Made by a program: the position numbers and the translations under genes
Shown here: positions 18,205 to 26,113 of the stretch, in pieces
Numbering within the stretch: position 1 is the first letter of the stretch
Layout: every line of letters begins with the position of its first letter
DNA from: Algoriphagus sp. Y33
GTDB taxonomy: Bacteria; Bacteroidota; Bacteroidia; Cytophagales; Cyclobacteriaceae
Direction: 5' to 3'
Length of the DNA stretch: 64,000 bases
Assembly (NCBI RefSeq): GCF_014838715.1
Contig: NZ_CP061947.1
Span: forward strand, 5,446,001-5,510,000
The notes under the pieces: model-generated
The model's database searches: none
Told to the model about the DNA's origin: nothing
Seen by the model: only the letters and a program-made list of their open reading frames with translations

Positions 18205-18287
18205 TTGGTGTTCTGTAGTCTGTCTTTTCTGCTAATTATGCCGTATAATTGCGCAATTTACTTCTTTAGAGGTATTTCACCCTTTCT

Positions 18288-18869
18288 ATGAATTCATTTC
18301 AATTATATTTTCGTCTTGGTCTTCAGCATATCTTGGATATCCATGGCTACGACCACATTCTATTTGTGCTGGCTCTCTGCGCTGTCTTTATTCCCAGAGA
18401 CTGGCGCAAAGTTGTGATTTTAGTGACCGCTTTTACCATTGGACATTCTATTACCTTGGCTCTGGCTACCTTCAGGTTGATCAATGTGAACTCCGATCTG
18501 ATCGAGTTTCTGATACCGGTTACAATAGCGATCACCGCGTTCATCACAATTCTCCGACCAAAACCTTCCTCCGGCAAAGGGATTTCCCTAAATTATATCT
18601 TCGCTTTGTTCTTTGGACTTATTCACGGGCTGGGATTTTCTACCTATCTCCGAAGTCTTCTGGGAAAAGAAGCGAGTATTTGGCAGCCACTGCTTGCATT
18701 CAACCTGGGATTGGAATTGGGCCAACTGATTATAGTCGCAGCATTTCTACTTATCACCTCCATTTTAGTTGGAATTATAGGAGTTAGTAGAAAGGAGTGG
18801 ACATTGATAGTTGCGTCCATGGTTTTTGGCATTGCATTGATGTTGATGTTGGAAACAAAATTTTGGTAA
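18288..18869 (+). CDS. HupE/UreJ-like membrane protein
   Basis: A 193-residue protein with six or so transmembrane segments and the conserved histidine/aspartate motifs of HupE/UreJ: QHILDIHGYDHILFVLAL, TAFTIGHSITLALA and FALFFGLIHGLGFSTYLR. HupE/UreJ members are linked to nickel supply for hydrogenase or urease, yet none of those enzymes is nearby, so in this lineage the transported ion, probably a divalent metal, is uncertain. It precedes the M1 peptidase by 56 bp in the same direction and may be co-transcribed with it. Confidence 0.82.
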   Translation: MNSFQLYFRLGLQHILDIHGYDHILFVLALCAVFIPRDWRKVVILVTAFTIGHSITLALATFRLINVNSDLIEFLIPVTIAITAFITILRPKPSSGKGISLNYIFALFFGLIHGLGFSTYLRSLLGKEASIWQPLLAFNLGLELGQLIIVAAFLLITSILVGIIGVSRKEWTLIVASMVFGIALMLMLETKFW

Positions 18870-18925
18870 TAGAGAACCCAAAGCCTAGGCATATATATTA
18901 GCGTATTTTGACCAATTTAGTAACT

Positions 18926-21256
18926 ATGAGAAAACTAATTGCACTTACTGCACTGGCAATCACGGGGATTTTCCCTGCTTTTGCGCAGCATTCGGAGCAG
19001 AATCACGCAGAGCGTTTTGAACAGCTCGGCACCATGCTTCGCTCTCCCAATGTTTACCGGACTGCATCCGGTGCGCCGGGTCATATGTATTGGCAGCAGC
19101 AGGCCAACTATGTGATCAACGTGGAACTGGATGATGCCAATCAATCCGTCAAAGGATCGGAAAAAGTAACTTATATCAATAATTCTCCCGATCAGCTGAC
19201 CTACCTATGGGTGCAGCTGGAAGAAAATCAACGAGGACTGGATTCTGATTCTCCAAAAGCAGCTGAAAGCTCCATCCATCCTAAGATGACCCTTCGGAAT
19301 CTTGAAGGACTTATCTGGGCAAATGAGGATTTTGGATACAAAGTATTGGAAGTAAAGGATGCCAAAGGGAATCCTCTTCCCGTGACAGTGAACAAAACCA
19401 TGATGCGGATTGATCTGCCTACTCCCCTGAAAGCGGGTGGAAGCTTCACCTTCGGGGTAGAATGGACATTTAACATCACGAATAGAGTAGGGTACATTGG
19501 CGGACGCCCGGGGTATGAGTATTTCGAAAGTGACGGCAACTATTTATATACGATGGCTGAGTGGTTTCCAAGAATGGCTGTCTATTCTGATTTTGAAGGA
19601 TGGCAAAACAAGCAATTCATGGGTTCTGGGGAGTTTGCACTGGTTTTTGGAAATTACGAAGTGAATATCACTGTGCCGTCTGACCATATGGTCGGAGCTA
19701 CAGGCGTATTGCAAAATGCAAGTCAGGTGTTGTCGTCTACCGAACTGGATAGATGGAACAAAGCCAAGAAAACTTACGATGCACCCGTAGTCATACGTAC
19801 ACAGGATGAAGCTATTGAGCTGGAAAAAGGGAAAGCTACATCGAAAAAAACGTGGAAGTTTAAGGCAGAGAATGTCCGTGATTTTGCATGGACTTCTTCC
19901 CGTAAATTTATCTGGGATGCAATGGCCGTGAAGCAGGGAGGAAAAGATGTGATGGCGATGTCTTATTATGCCAAGGAAGCCAATCCGCTATACGGCCAAT
20001 ACTCTACCCGTGTAGTCGCCCATACGATCAAATCCTATTCATCCCATACCTTTGATTATCCTTATCCAACGGCGATCTCTGTAGAAGCCGCCAATGGTAT
20101 GGAGTATCCGATGATCTGCTTTAACTACGGACGTCCTGATCCGGATGGAACGTATTCTGAGGCTGTCAAAAACGGAATGATCGGTGTGATTATTCACGAA
20201 GTGGGACACAACTTTTTTCCTATGATCGTAAACTCTGACGAACGCCAGTGGACTTGGATGGATGAGGGGCTGAATACGTTTATGCAGTTTATGGCCGAGC
20301 AAGAATGGGACCGTAATTTCCCTTCCCGACGCGGGCCGGCACATAAGATCGTCCCTTATATGAGAAGTGCCAAGAACACCCTTGAGCCTATCATGACCAA
20401 CTCTGAGAACATCATACAGTTTGGTCCAAATGCGTATGCCAAACCGGCCACAGCCTTGAATATCCTCCGGGAGACGGTAATGGGACGTGAGCTGTTTGAC
20501 TATGCCTTCAAAGAGTACGCCCGCAGATGGATGTTTAAGCATCCGACTCCTGAGGATTTATTCCGTACGATGGAAGACGCTTCTGCCGTGGATTTGGATT
20601 GGTTTTGGAGAGGATGGTTTTATGGCACAGAGCCGGTGGATATCGCAATTGAAAATGTAGCACTCTATAAGATGGATAACCGTACTCCTGCAGAGAAGAA
20701 AGCCGGGATGAAGGCTGAAGCTGACCGGGAGGAGGATTATGTTTCTAAAGAGTTCAATAGAACTGACGTGAAAGAAACGGTAATCGAGACAGATCCTGAA
20801 ACACACGATTTCTACACTTCTTATAATCCTTTCACGGTAACTCCGGAAGATGAGGAAAGCTATAAGCGATTTATGGCCAGTCTATCTCCGAAAGAAAAAG
20901 AACTGATGGAAAGTGATTTGAATTTCTATGAGATTACCTTCAGAAATGTAGGTGGATTGGTAATGCCGATTATTGTCGAATTCCAGTATGCAGACGGTAC
21001 TTCAGAGATAGACAGAATCCCTGTGGAAATCTGGAGAAAAAATGAAACTGAAGTTACCAAGGTGTTTGTAAAAGAGAAGGAAGTCACTCAAATTATCCTT
21101 GATCCTAAACGTGAAACTGCCGATATTGATGAGTCCAGTAATTATTGGCCAAGACAATATCAGCCAAGCCGGTTTGAATTGTTTAAAGGATCGGGTGCCG
21201 CAAGGGGAGCATCTACAGGAAGTAATCCAATGAAAGAAGCAAAAAGGAACCAATAG
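18926..21256 (+). CDS. M1 family zinc metallopeptidase, exported
   Basis: A 776-residue exported aminopeptidase-like enzyme. Signal peptide ends near PAFAQ (residue 20). The zinc site is HEVGH (about residue 424) followed 18 residues later by the third ligand in WMDEG, the HExxH-x18-E of gluzincins. The N-terminal beta domain (VNVELDDANQSVKGSEKVTYINNS) is typical of M1. The exopeptidase GxMEN loop appears as NGMEYP, with EN replaced by EY, so specificity may differ from classical aminopeptidases. I take the ATG at 18926 rather than the TTG at 18908 because the signal peptide begins there. A terminator follows. Confidence 0.88.
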   Translation: MRKLIALTALAITGIFPAFAQHSEQNHAERFEQLGTMLRSPNVYRTASGAPGHMYWQQQANYVINVELDDANQSVKGSEKVTYINNSPDQLTYLWVQLEENQRGLDSDSPKAAESSIHPKMTLRNLEGLIWANEDFGYKVLEVKDAKGNPLPVTVNKTMMRIDLPTPLKAGGSFTFGVEWTFNITNRVGYIGGRPGYEYFESDGNYLYTMAEWFPRMAVYSDFEGWQNKQFMGSGEFALVFGNYEVNITVPSDHMVGATGVLQNASQVLSSTELDRWNKAKKTYDAPVVIRTQDEAIELEKGKATSKKTWKFKAENVRDFAWTSSRKFIWDAMAVKQGGKDVMAMSYYAKEANPLYGQYSTRVVAHTIKSYSSHTFDYPYPTAISVEAANGMEYPMICFNYGRPDPDGTYSEAVKNGMIGVIIHEVGHNFFPMIVNSDERQWTWMDEGLNTFMQFMAEQEWDRNFPSRRGPAHKIVPYMRSAKNTLEPIMTNSENIIQFGPNAYAKPATALNILRETVMGRELFDYAFKEYARRWMFKHPTPEDLFRTMEDASAVDLDWFWRGWFYGTEPVDIAIENVALYKMDNRTPAEKKAGMKAEADREEDYVSKEFNRTDVKETVIETDPETHDFYTSYNPFTVTPEDEESYKRFMASLSPKEKELMESDLNFYEITFRNVGGLVMPIIVEFQYADGTSEIDRIPVEIWRKNETEVTKVFVKEKEVTQIILDPKRETADIDESSNYWPRQYQPSRFELFKGSGAARGASTGSNPMKEAKRNQ

Positions 21257-21264
21257 TAAAAAAA

Positions 21265-21285
21265 GCCGGCGAGAGTCGGCTTTTC
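21265..21285 (+). terminator. Terminator of the M1 peptidase gene
   Basis: GCCGGC (21265-21270), loop GAGA, GTCGGC (21275-21280) with one G-T pair, then TTTTCTT. It sits 8 bp past the stop. Confidence 0.75.
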
Positions 21286-21292
21286 TTGTTAA

Positions 21293-21320
21293 TTAACCAC
21301 AGCGTTTTACGCAGAGGCCG
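21293..21320 (+). repeat. Dispersed intergenic repeat fragment (TTAACCACAG...CGCAGAGG)
   Basis: TTAACCACAGCGTTTTACGC followed by AGAGGCCG. A similar fragment lies at 22408-22440 (TAACCGCAG...TTTTTCGCAGAGGG) after the next gene, and reverse-complement relatives (CTTTGTGGTTAAA) lie at 45095-45474. These look like remnants of a short intergenic repeat family rather than genes. Confidence 0.5.
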
Positions 21321-21506
21321 CAACTATTTTTGCTGTGTCCAAGTCCGGACTTAGCGGGTTAGAATTAATAGTTAGATGTGAGGGATGAAAGCCCAAAATA
21401 TCTCAATCCTGCTTAAAAGGCTGGGCTTCGATGAAAATAGTTAAACAAAAACTTTGAAAGAGCGAGATAGAATTAACCATTCCTTTTCTAATCCACGAAT
21501 GGTTTT

Positions 21507-21514
21507 TATCTTTG
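21507..21514 (+). promoter_or_regulatory. -7 box (TATCTTTG) of the NIPSNAP promoter
   Basis: TATCTTTG fits TAnnTTTG, about 70 nt before the ATG at 21585. The same octamer is used at 56530-56537. No clear -33 TTTG at standard spacing. Confidence 0.45.
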
Positions 21515-21584
21515 TCCCCTAAGCAGTACTTTAGTAGATGGGATATACACTATTCCAAACAATTAAACCTAAAACAAACCTAAA

Positions 21585-22364
21585 ATGAAAGTAAAAAACC
21601 TGATTTCCCTTGGTGCCATAGCCTTGTGTTTTTTAATGAGTTTAAATCTCCAGGCTCAAAAAAGAGATTTTTACGAACTGAGAACTTATCATATAGAGAG
21701 TGCTGAACAGGAAGCTATGCTGGATGATTATCTTGCGAACGCATTTATTCCGGCAGTCCATAAGCATGGTATTGCCAAAGTTGGCGTGTTCAAACCGATA
21801 GCTTCCCAGCCAAATGCCGGAAAGGAAGTTTATCTCTTTGTGCCTTTTAAGTCGCTGGATGAATATGTAGCCTTAGAAGGAAAATTGGCAAAAGACCAGG
21901 CCTACCAGACTGCCGGTAGCGCATATATCAATGCAGCACATGATAAGCCTCCTTATAAAAGAATAGAAACTTCCCTGCTTCAGGCAATGACAGGTCAGCC
22001 TAAATTTACAGAGTCGGAACTGACAAATGCAAAGAAGGACAGGGTCTATGAAATGAGAAGCTATGAAGCAGCGACTGAGCGACTGTATAAGCAAAAAGTG
22101 AAGATGTTCAACGAGGGAGAAATGGATATTTTCAGCAAATTAAATTGCAGCCCAATCTTCTATGCCGAGACAATTGCCGGAGCAAATATGCCTAATCTGG
22201 TGTATATGACTACCCATGAAAATATGGATATCAGAAATGAACACTGGAAGCAATTCGGTGCGGATCCGGACTGGGCAGGAATGAAAGACCTTCCGGAATA
22301 TGCCAATACAGTATCACGAAACGATACAAAATTGCTCTACCCGGCAGAATATTCAGATTTGTAG
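21585..22364 (+). CDS. Exported NIPSNAP family protein (two repeats)
   Basis: A 259-residue protein: signal peptide to about residue 24 (NLQAQ), then two NIPSNAP-type alpha/beta repeats beginning RDFYELRTYHIES and DRVYEMRSYEAATE. NIPSNAP domains are dimeric ferredoxin-like folds; their function in bacteria is not established, and secreted forms are frequent in Bacteroidota near sugar-degradation genes. Here it is alone between two terminators, with its own promoter. Sequence ends NDTKLLYPAEYSDL, which is intact. Confidence 0.85.
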   Translation: MKVKNLISLGAIALCFLMSLNLQAQKRDFYELRTYHIESAEQEAMLDDYLANAFIPAVHKHGIAKVGVFKPIASQPNAGKEVYLFVPFKSLDEYVALEGKLAKDQAYQTAGSAYINAAHDKPPYKRIETSLLQAMTGQPKFTESELTNAKKDRVYEMRSYEAATERLYKQKVKMFNEGEMDIFSKLNCSPIFYAETIAGANMPNLVYMTTHENMDIRNEHWKQFGADPDWAGMKDLPEYANTVSRNDTKLLYPAEYSDL

Positions 22365-22377
22365 AAAATTGAAAAAG

Positions 22378-22398
22378 CCGGCGAGCGTCGGTTTTTTT
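22378..22398 (+). terminator. Terminator of the NIPSNAP gene
   Basis: CCGGC (22378-22382), loop GAGC, GTCGG (22387-22391), then seven T. It is nearly identical to the terminator at 21265, suggesting duplication of a short intergenic unit. Confidence 0.8.
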
Positions 22399-22454
22399 AT
22401 CTTTCTAACCGCAGTTGAACACAGAGTTTTTCGCAGAGGGCTCAGTTTTTTGTT

Positions 22455-22478
22455 GTCCTGCTTCTCGAGAAGCAGGAC
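22455..22478. repeat. Perfect 24-bp palindrome
   Basis: The twelve bases GTCCTGCTTCTC (22455-22466) are followed immediately by their exact reverse complement (22467-22478), centred on CTCGAG. It lies in the spacer between the NIPSNAP and M20 genes, which converge here. With no loop it would be a poor RNA hairpin; as DNA it is a symmetrical site. Confidence 0.7.
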
Positions 22479-22499
22479 TTAGAAGCTAAACTCTTTGCA

Positions 22500-22530
22500 G
22501 ACCTTCCAGGTTTTCAAAGCCTGGAAGGTC
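22500..22530. repeat. 11-bp perfect hairpin between convergent genes
   Basis: GACCTTCCAGG (22500-22510) and its exact complement (22520-22530) with a 9-nt loop, 6 bp from the M20 gene stop. It may end transcription from either side, though T-runs are weak. It contains ACCT-TCC-AGGT, related to the AACCT-N3-AGGTT family. Confidence 0.6.
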
Positions 22531-22535
22531 TTTGC

Positions 22536-23660
22536 TCATCCATTCACTTCTCTAACAATCCCCTCAAAAATTTTCACACCGGTGGCGATCAGCTCATCGG
22601 GGAAATCATAACCGGGTTCATGAAGCTGGGGGCTGTTTTCACCTGCCCCTAATCCGAAAAGATAGGAGGGGCAGCTTTGGCTAAACAGGCCAAAATCCTC
22701 AGACCAGCGGAAGGGCTCTTTTTTCTCTAATATATCCAGTCCTAAATCCTTCATTACGTTCTCTGCTAGTTCTGCTGCCTTTGGATCGTTTTCGGATACG
22801 GCGAATTGCTCCAGGAAGTTAAATTCACACCCAAGCTTCTCTTTTGCAGCCACTGTTTGCGTTTCATGCATGATCATATCGATCAATCTCTCAAGATCTG
22901 TTTGGTCAAAGGCGCGAATGGTTAAGCTCAATGACCCTTTTCCGGCACTGGTTCCAAAAGCCAAACTGCCGATTTCAGCATGAATAACGGTGACCAGAGC
23001 AAACGTTTCGAGGTTTTCAGGCAGCTTTGGAAGCGTCTGAAGAAGCTGTGCTATTGCCTTTGCCGGATTAATTCCATCATCGGGGTGAGCCGCATGGGAA
23101 GTTTTTCCTGTCAGTGAAATCGTCAATCCTGTACTTCCTGCCGCAAATGTGCCTTTTCTGATCACCACCTGATGGAGAGGGAAGCCGGGAAGGTTATGGA
23201 GTGCAAAGGCGTGATCGGGTTTGATTTCCGGGAATTTCGGATCATCCAAAATCCATCTTGCCCCTTCTCCCGTTTCCTCAGCGGGTTGAAAAAGTAAAAT
23301 CACTTCCCCCTTCATCGGTCTTTCTGAGGCTAATTTTTCTCCTAATCCGCAGATGATTGCCATATGTCCATCATGGCCACAGAGATGTGCTTTGCCGTCT
23401 GTTTTGCTTTTATAGACGGCATCCCCTGTTTCTTGAATGGGAAGCGCATCCAGTTCAGCACGAAACAGGCTTCTTGTTCCCGGTTTTTTTCCCTTGAAAA
23501 TAAATGCAAGCCCGTTTCCGCCTAACTTTTCTACAATCTGATCCGGTTGGAGTTCGGTGAAAAATGCTAAAATCTTCTCCGCCGTGGCATCTTCTTCCCC
23601 TGCTATTTCTGGATTTTGATGTAAAGTCTGACGGAGTTTCTTAAGTTTTGAAATAGACAT
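22536..23660 (-). CDS. M20 family amidohydrolase/peptidase (aminoacyl or indole-acetyl amide hydrolase type)
   Basis: A 374-residue cytoplasmic dizinc hydrolase. It opens LRQTLHQNPEIAGEE, has the metal-binding HLCGHDGHMAII (about 93-104), FQPAEETGEGARWIL with the catalytic Glu pair, and HALHNLPGFPLHQVV; the dimerisation domain includes TSHAAHPDDGINP. This arrangement is that of the M20D group that cleaves N-acyl or hippurate-like amides. The exact substrate is unknown. It is transcribed alone, convergent with the NIPSNAP gene. Confidence 0.9.
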   Translation of the reverse strand: MSISKLKKLRQTLHQNPEIAGEEDATAEKILAFFTELQPDQIVEKLGGNGLAFIFKGKKPGTRSLFRAELDALPIQETGDAVYKSKTDGKAHLCGHDGHMAIICGLGEKLASERPMKGEVILLFQPAEETGEGARWILDDPKFPEIKPDHAFALHNLPGFPLHQVVIRKGTFAAGSTGLTISLTGKTSHAAHPDDGINPAKAIAQLLQTLPKLPENLETFALVTVIHAEIGSLAFGTSAGKGSLSLTIRAFDQTDLERLIDMIMHETQTVAAKEKLGCEFNFLEQFAVSENDPKAAELAENVMKDLGLDILEKKEPFRWSEDFGLFSQSCPSYLFGLGAGENSPQLHEPGYDFPDELIATGVKIFEGIVREVNG

Positions 23661-23803
23661 TTTTATCGGATATTTTTTGGAAGGTAAGTTTCTATCGCTC
23701 AGTTGGAATCATTTTTGATGAAAAATTTGAAGCTTCGATCAGGAACTTTTCAGGATCCCGGGCTATTTTAGAATATCATTTCAACCCTTCAAATCTAACT
23801 TTT

Positions 23804-23980
23804 ATGAGCGACGTACAAATACAAAACTACAACGAGCAAATCCAAGCTCTGGAAGCACAAATCACCGGCGACATGTTCGCGGACATGGAGATTCGTGACA
23901 AAATCCACAATCTCAAAATGGAGCGTGACGGTGTGAAGCCTACAGATTCCAGCATAGACTGTATAGGCTGCGGAAGTTAA
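23804..23980 (+). CDS. Small 58-residue protein with a C-terminal CxxCGS tail
   Basis: An ATG at 23804 opens 58 codons ending TAA at 23980: MSDVQIQNYNEQIQALEAQI, then GDMFADMEIRDKIHNLKMERDGVKP, and the tail DCIGCGS. It is predicted to be helical with a heptad-like first half and a dithiol at the C-terminus that could bind metal or do redox chemistry. It lies 10 bp before rluE in the same direction, so it probably shares its transcript. I do not recognise a named family. Codon use and the conserved-looking tail argue for a real gene rather than chance. Confidence 0.7.
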   Translation: MSDVQIQNYNEQIQALEAQITGDMFADMEIRDKIHNLKMERDGVKPTDSSIDCIGCGS

Positions 23981-23990
23981 TCACCTAACG

Positions 23991-24611
23991 TTGGCTAGAT
24001 ACTTTATTATTTATAAACCCTTTGGGGTTTTATGTCAATTTTCCGGAGAGGGGCAGACGCTTGCCTCTCTCTTTGATTTTCCGAAGGAGGTATATCCTGT
24101 CGGTAGATTGGACAAGGACTCTGAAGGACTCCTGATTATTACTGACGACAAATCATTAAATCACCATCTTCTGAATCCCCGCTTTGGCCATCAACGTACC
24201 TACTATGCGCAGGTGGAGGGAACTCCAGAACAGGCCTCTTTGAAGGAACTGATGCAGGGTGTAGTCATTAATGTGGAAGGGAGGGACTACAAGACCAAGC
24301 CGGCCATAGCCAAAGCTTTGGATCCGGTTCCATCGCTTCCCGATCGGGATCCTCCGATTCGCTACCGGGCTTCAATTCCTGATACGTGGATTTCCCTGAC
24401 GTTGATAGAGGGTAAAAACCGTCAAGTACGCAAGATGACTGCGGCGATAGGATATCCCACACTAAGACTTGTGCGTTGGTCAATGGAGAAATTGACGATA
24501 GAAGGGTTTAAAGTGGGCGAAGTGCAGGAGATCGATGAAGCAGCGATTTACCATAAGCTGGGGTTGACGGGATTTAAGAAGACGAATGGTACGAGGAGAT
24601 CCGGAAGGTGA
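23991..24611 (+). CDS. rluE: 23S rRNA pseudouridine synthase, RluE type
   Basis: A 206-residue protein lacking an S4 domain, as RluE does. The catalytic motif is GRLDKDSEGLLIITDD (Asp near residue 41), and the segments RDPPIRYRASIPDTWISLTL and EGKNRQVRKMTAAIGYPTLRL match RluE closely. RluE makes pseudouridine 2457 in the peptidyl transferase region of 23S rRNA. The start is a TTG at 23991 (MARYFIIYKPFG), with no ATG or GTG near in frame. It follows the 58-residue gene by 10 bp. Confidence 0.9.
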   Translation: MARYFIIYKPFGVLCQFSGEGQTLASLFDFPKEVYPVGRLDKDSEGLLIITDDKSLNHHLLNPRFGHQRTYYAQVEGTPEQASLKELMQGVVINVEGRDYKTKPAIAKALDPVPSLPDRDPPIRYRASIPDTWISLTLIEGKNRQVRKMTAAIGYPTLRLVRWSMEKLTIEGFKVGEVQEIDEAAIYHKLGLTGFKKTNGTRRSGR

Positions 24612-24622
24612 CTTTTCTTGCG

Positions 24623-24818
24623 GCGGCGCAGCGGCGTGATGTTAGATTGGCGAAAAATCCCAAGAATTCTTTTAAATCCTTAGATTTTGGGAGACGTTGT
24701 AGATTGAAAATCGTAAGGCTCAGTTTTTGTCTTCCACTACTTCGAGCGTTTTGCTTAATTTCACCGGCAAAACCTTCGAGGTTTCCAAAACCTCAAAGGT
24801 TATCCAACGCTGCGCCGC
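24623..24818. repeat. Repeat bounded by inverted GC-rich arms
   Basis: GCGGCGCAGCG (24623-24633) and its exact complement CGCTGCGCCGC (24808-24818) flank 174 bp. Inside is a second hairpin, AACCTTCGAGGTTT (24771-24784) with AAACCTCAAAGGTT (24788-24801), one mismatch. The open frame across this block (24608-24883) has no protein-like character. The block resembles a small non-coding repeat element; the remaining bases to 24957 hold no gene. Confidence 0.55.
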
Positions 24819-24957
24819 TGCGAGAATCCACTTTCTTAAAATATCATAAATTCCCTTTCTTGGCTATGCATTACCACTTCTAAGATTTAAGATTGTCCTT
24901 TGGGACAAAAACCTCTATTTTAGTCTCCCTTTAATAGCACCAAAAGATTCAGATTCC

Positions 24958-25929
24958 ATGCACCAGGAAAAAATAGCAGACGTAATTCAGGAAGTTAAGA
25001 AAATAGTAGTAGGTCAAGAAAGAATGGTCAACAGGCTTTTGATCGGACTTTTTACCAACGGTCACATTCTACTGGAAGGTGTGCCGGGCTTGGCGAAAAC
25101 CCTGACAGTAAATACCCTGGCCAAAGTGCTTCACCTTGATTTCAATAGAATTCAGTTTACACCGGATCTACTCCCGGCAGATTTGATCGGTACGATGATC
25201 TACAATCAGCAGGCGGCGAATTTTGAAGTGAAGAAAGGACCGATCTTCTCCAATGTGATATTGGCAGATGAGGTTAACCGCTCACCGGCGAAGGTTCAAT
25301 CAGCGCTTCTGGAGGCAATGCAGGAAAAGCAGGTGACCATCGGTGATACTACCTACAAGCTTGACAGACCTTTTTTGGTACTTGCCACCCAAAATCCGGT
25401 GGATCAAGAAGGCACCTATCCACTTCCGGAGGCGCAAGTGGATAGATTTATGATGAAAGTCCATATCGACTATCCAAGTAAAGCTGACGAAATGGAAGTG
25501 ATGCGTAGGATGGCAAACATGTCATTTAGCTCGGAAGTCAATGCGATACTTTCCAAAGAGGAGATTTTTGATATTCGCAATCAGATCAATGCCGTGAAGA
25601 TGGCTGAACCCTTGGAGCATTATATTATAGAGTTGGTGTTTGCGACAAGATTTCCTGACCAATATGGGCTTAAAGAAGAAGCTAAATACATTCAGTTTGG
25701 TGTTTCTCCACGTGCGAGTATCAATTTGAATTTGGCTTCCAAGGCAGTTGCTTTCATGGATGGACGGGATTATGTATTGCCCGAAGACATCAAAGAAATA
25801 GCAGAAGATGTACTGAACCACAGGATTATTCTCAATTATGAGGCTGAGGCAGACGGTATTAATACTCGGGATTTGGTGAGAATCCTAATGGAGAAAGTTC
25901 CGATTAACAAATCCGTAACATTGAAATAA
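24958..25929 (+). CDS. MoxR family AAA+ ATPase
   Basis: A 323-residue AAA+ chaperone-like ATPase. Walker A is GVPGLAKT (about residues 41-48), Walker B VILADEVNRSPAKVQSALLEAMQE (about 101), sensor 1 LATQNPVDQEGTYPLPEAQVDRFM. MoxR proteins usually act with a VWA-domain protein and a DUF58 protein encoded next door to assemble or activate partners; neither is present here, since the next gene is an unrelated lipoprotein. A terminator follows directly, so this copy is transcribed alone. Confidence 0.92.
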   Translation: MHQEKIADVIQEVKKIVVGQERMVNRLLIGLFTNGHILLEGVPGLAKTLTVNTLAKVLHLDFNRIQFTPDLLPADLIGTMIYNQQAANFEVKKGPIFSNVILADEVNRSPAKVQSALLEAMQEKQVTIGDTTYKLDRPFLVLATQNPVDQEGTYPLPEAQVDRFMMKVHIDYPSKADEMEVMRRMANMSFSSEVNAILSKEEIFDIRNQINAVKMAEPLEHYIIELVFATRFPDQYGLKEEAKYIQFGVSPRASINLNLASKAVAFMDGRDYVLPEDIKEIAEDVLNHRIILNYEAEADGINTRDLVRILMEKVPINKSVTLK

Positions 25930-25948
25930 CAGCTATATCATCAAAAAA

Positions 25949-25977
25949 AGGCTTTTCGAAAGAGAAGCCTTTTTTTA
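25949..25977 (+). terminator. Terminator of the moxR gene
   Basis: AGGCTTTTC (25949-25957), loop GAAA, GAGAAGCCT (25962-25970) with one G-T pair, then seven T. It is 20 bp past the stop. Confidence 0.88.
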
Positions 25978-26113
25978 TGCCCTTTTTGTTATTCCAATAT
26001 TAAATTCTGCACTCTTTATTAAAAAAAGGATAATTCGGATAATTCTTTTGAGGCTAAAAATTGAGACAGATTTGCAATGTCAAATAAGGCAAACCATAAT
26101 TAATTTATATCCA

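Noticed and set aside
24608..24883. 91-residue open frame after rluE
   Set aside because: It runs through inverted repeats and hairpins, overlaps the end of rluE, and its translation has no domain-like character.
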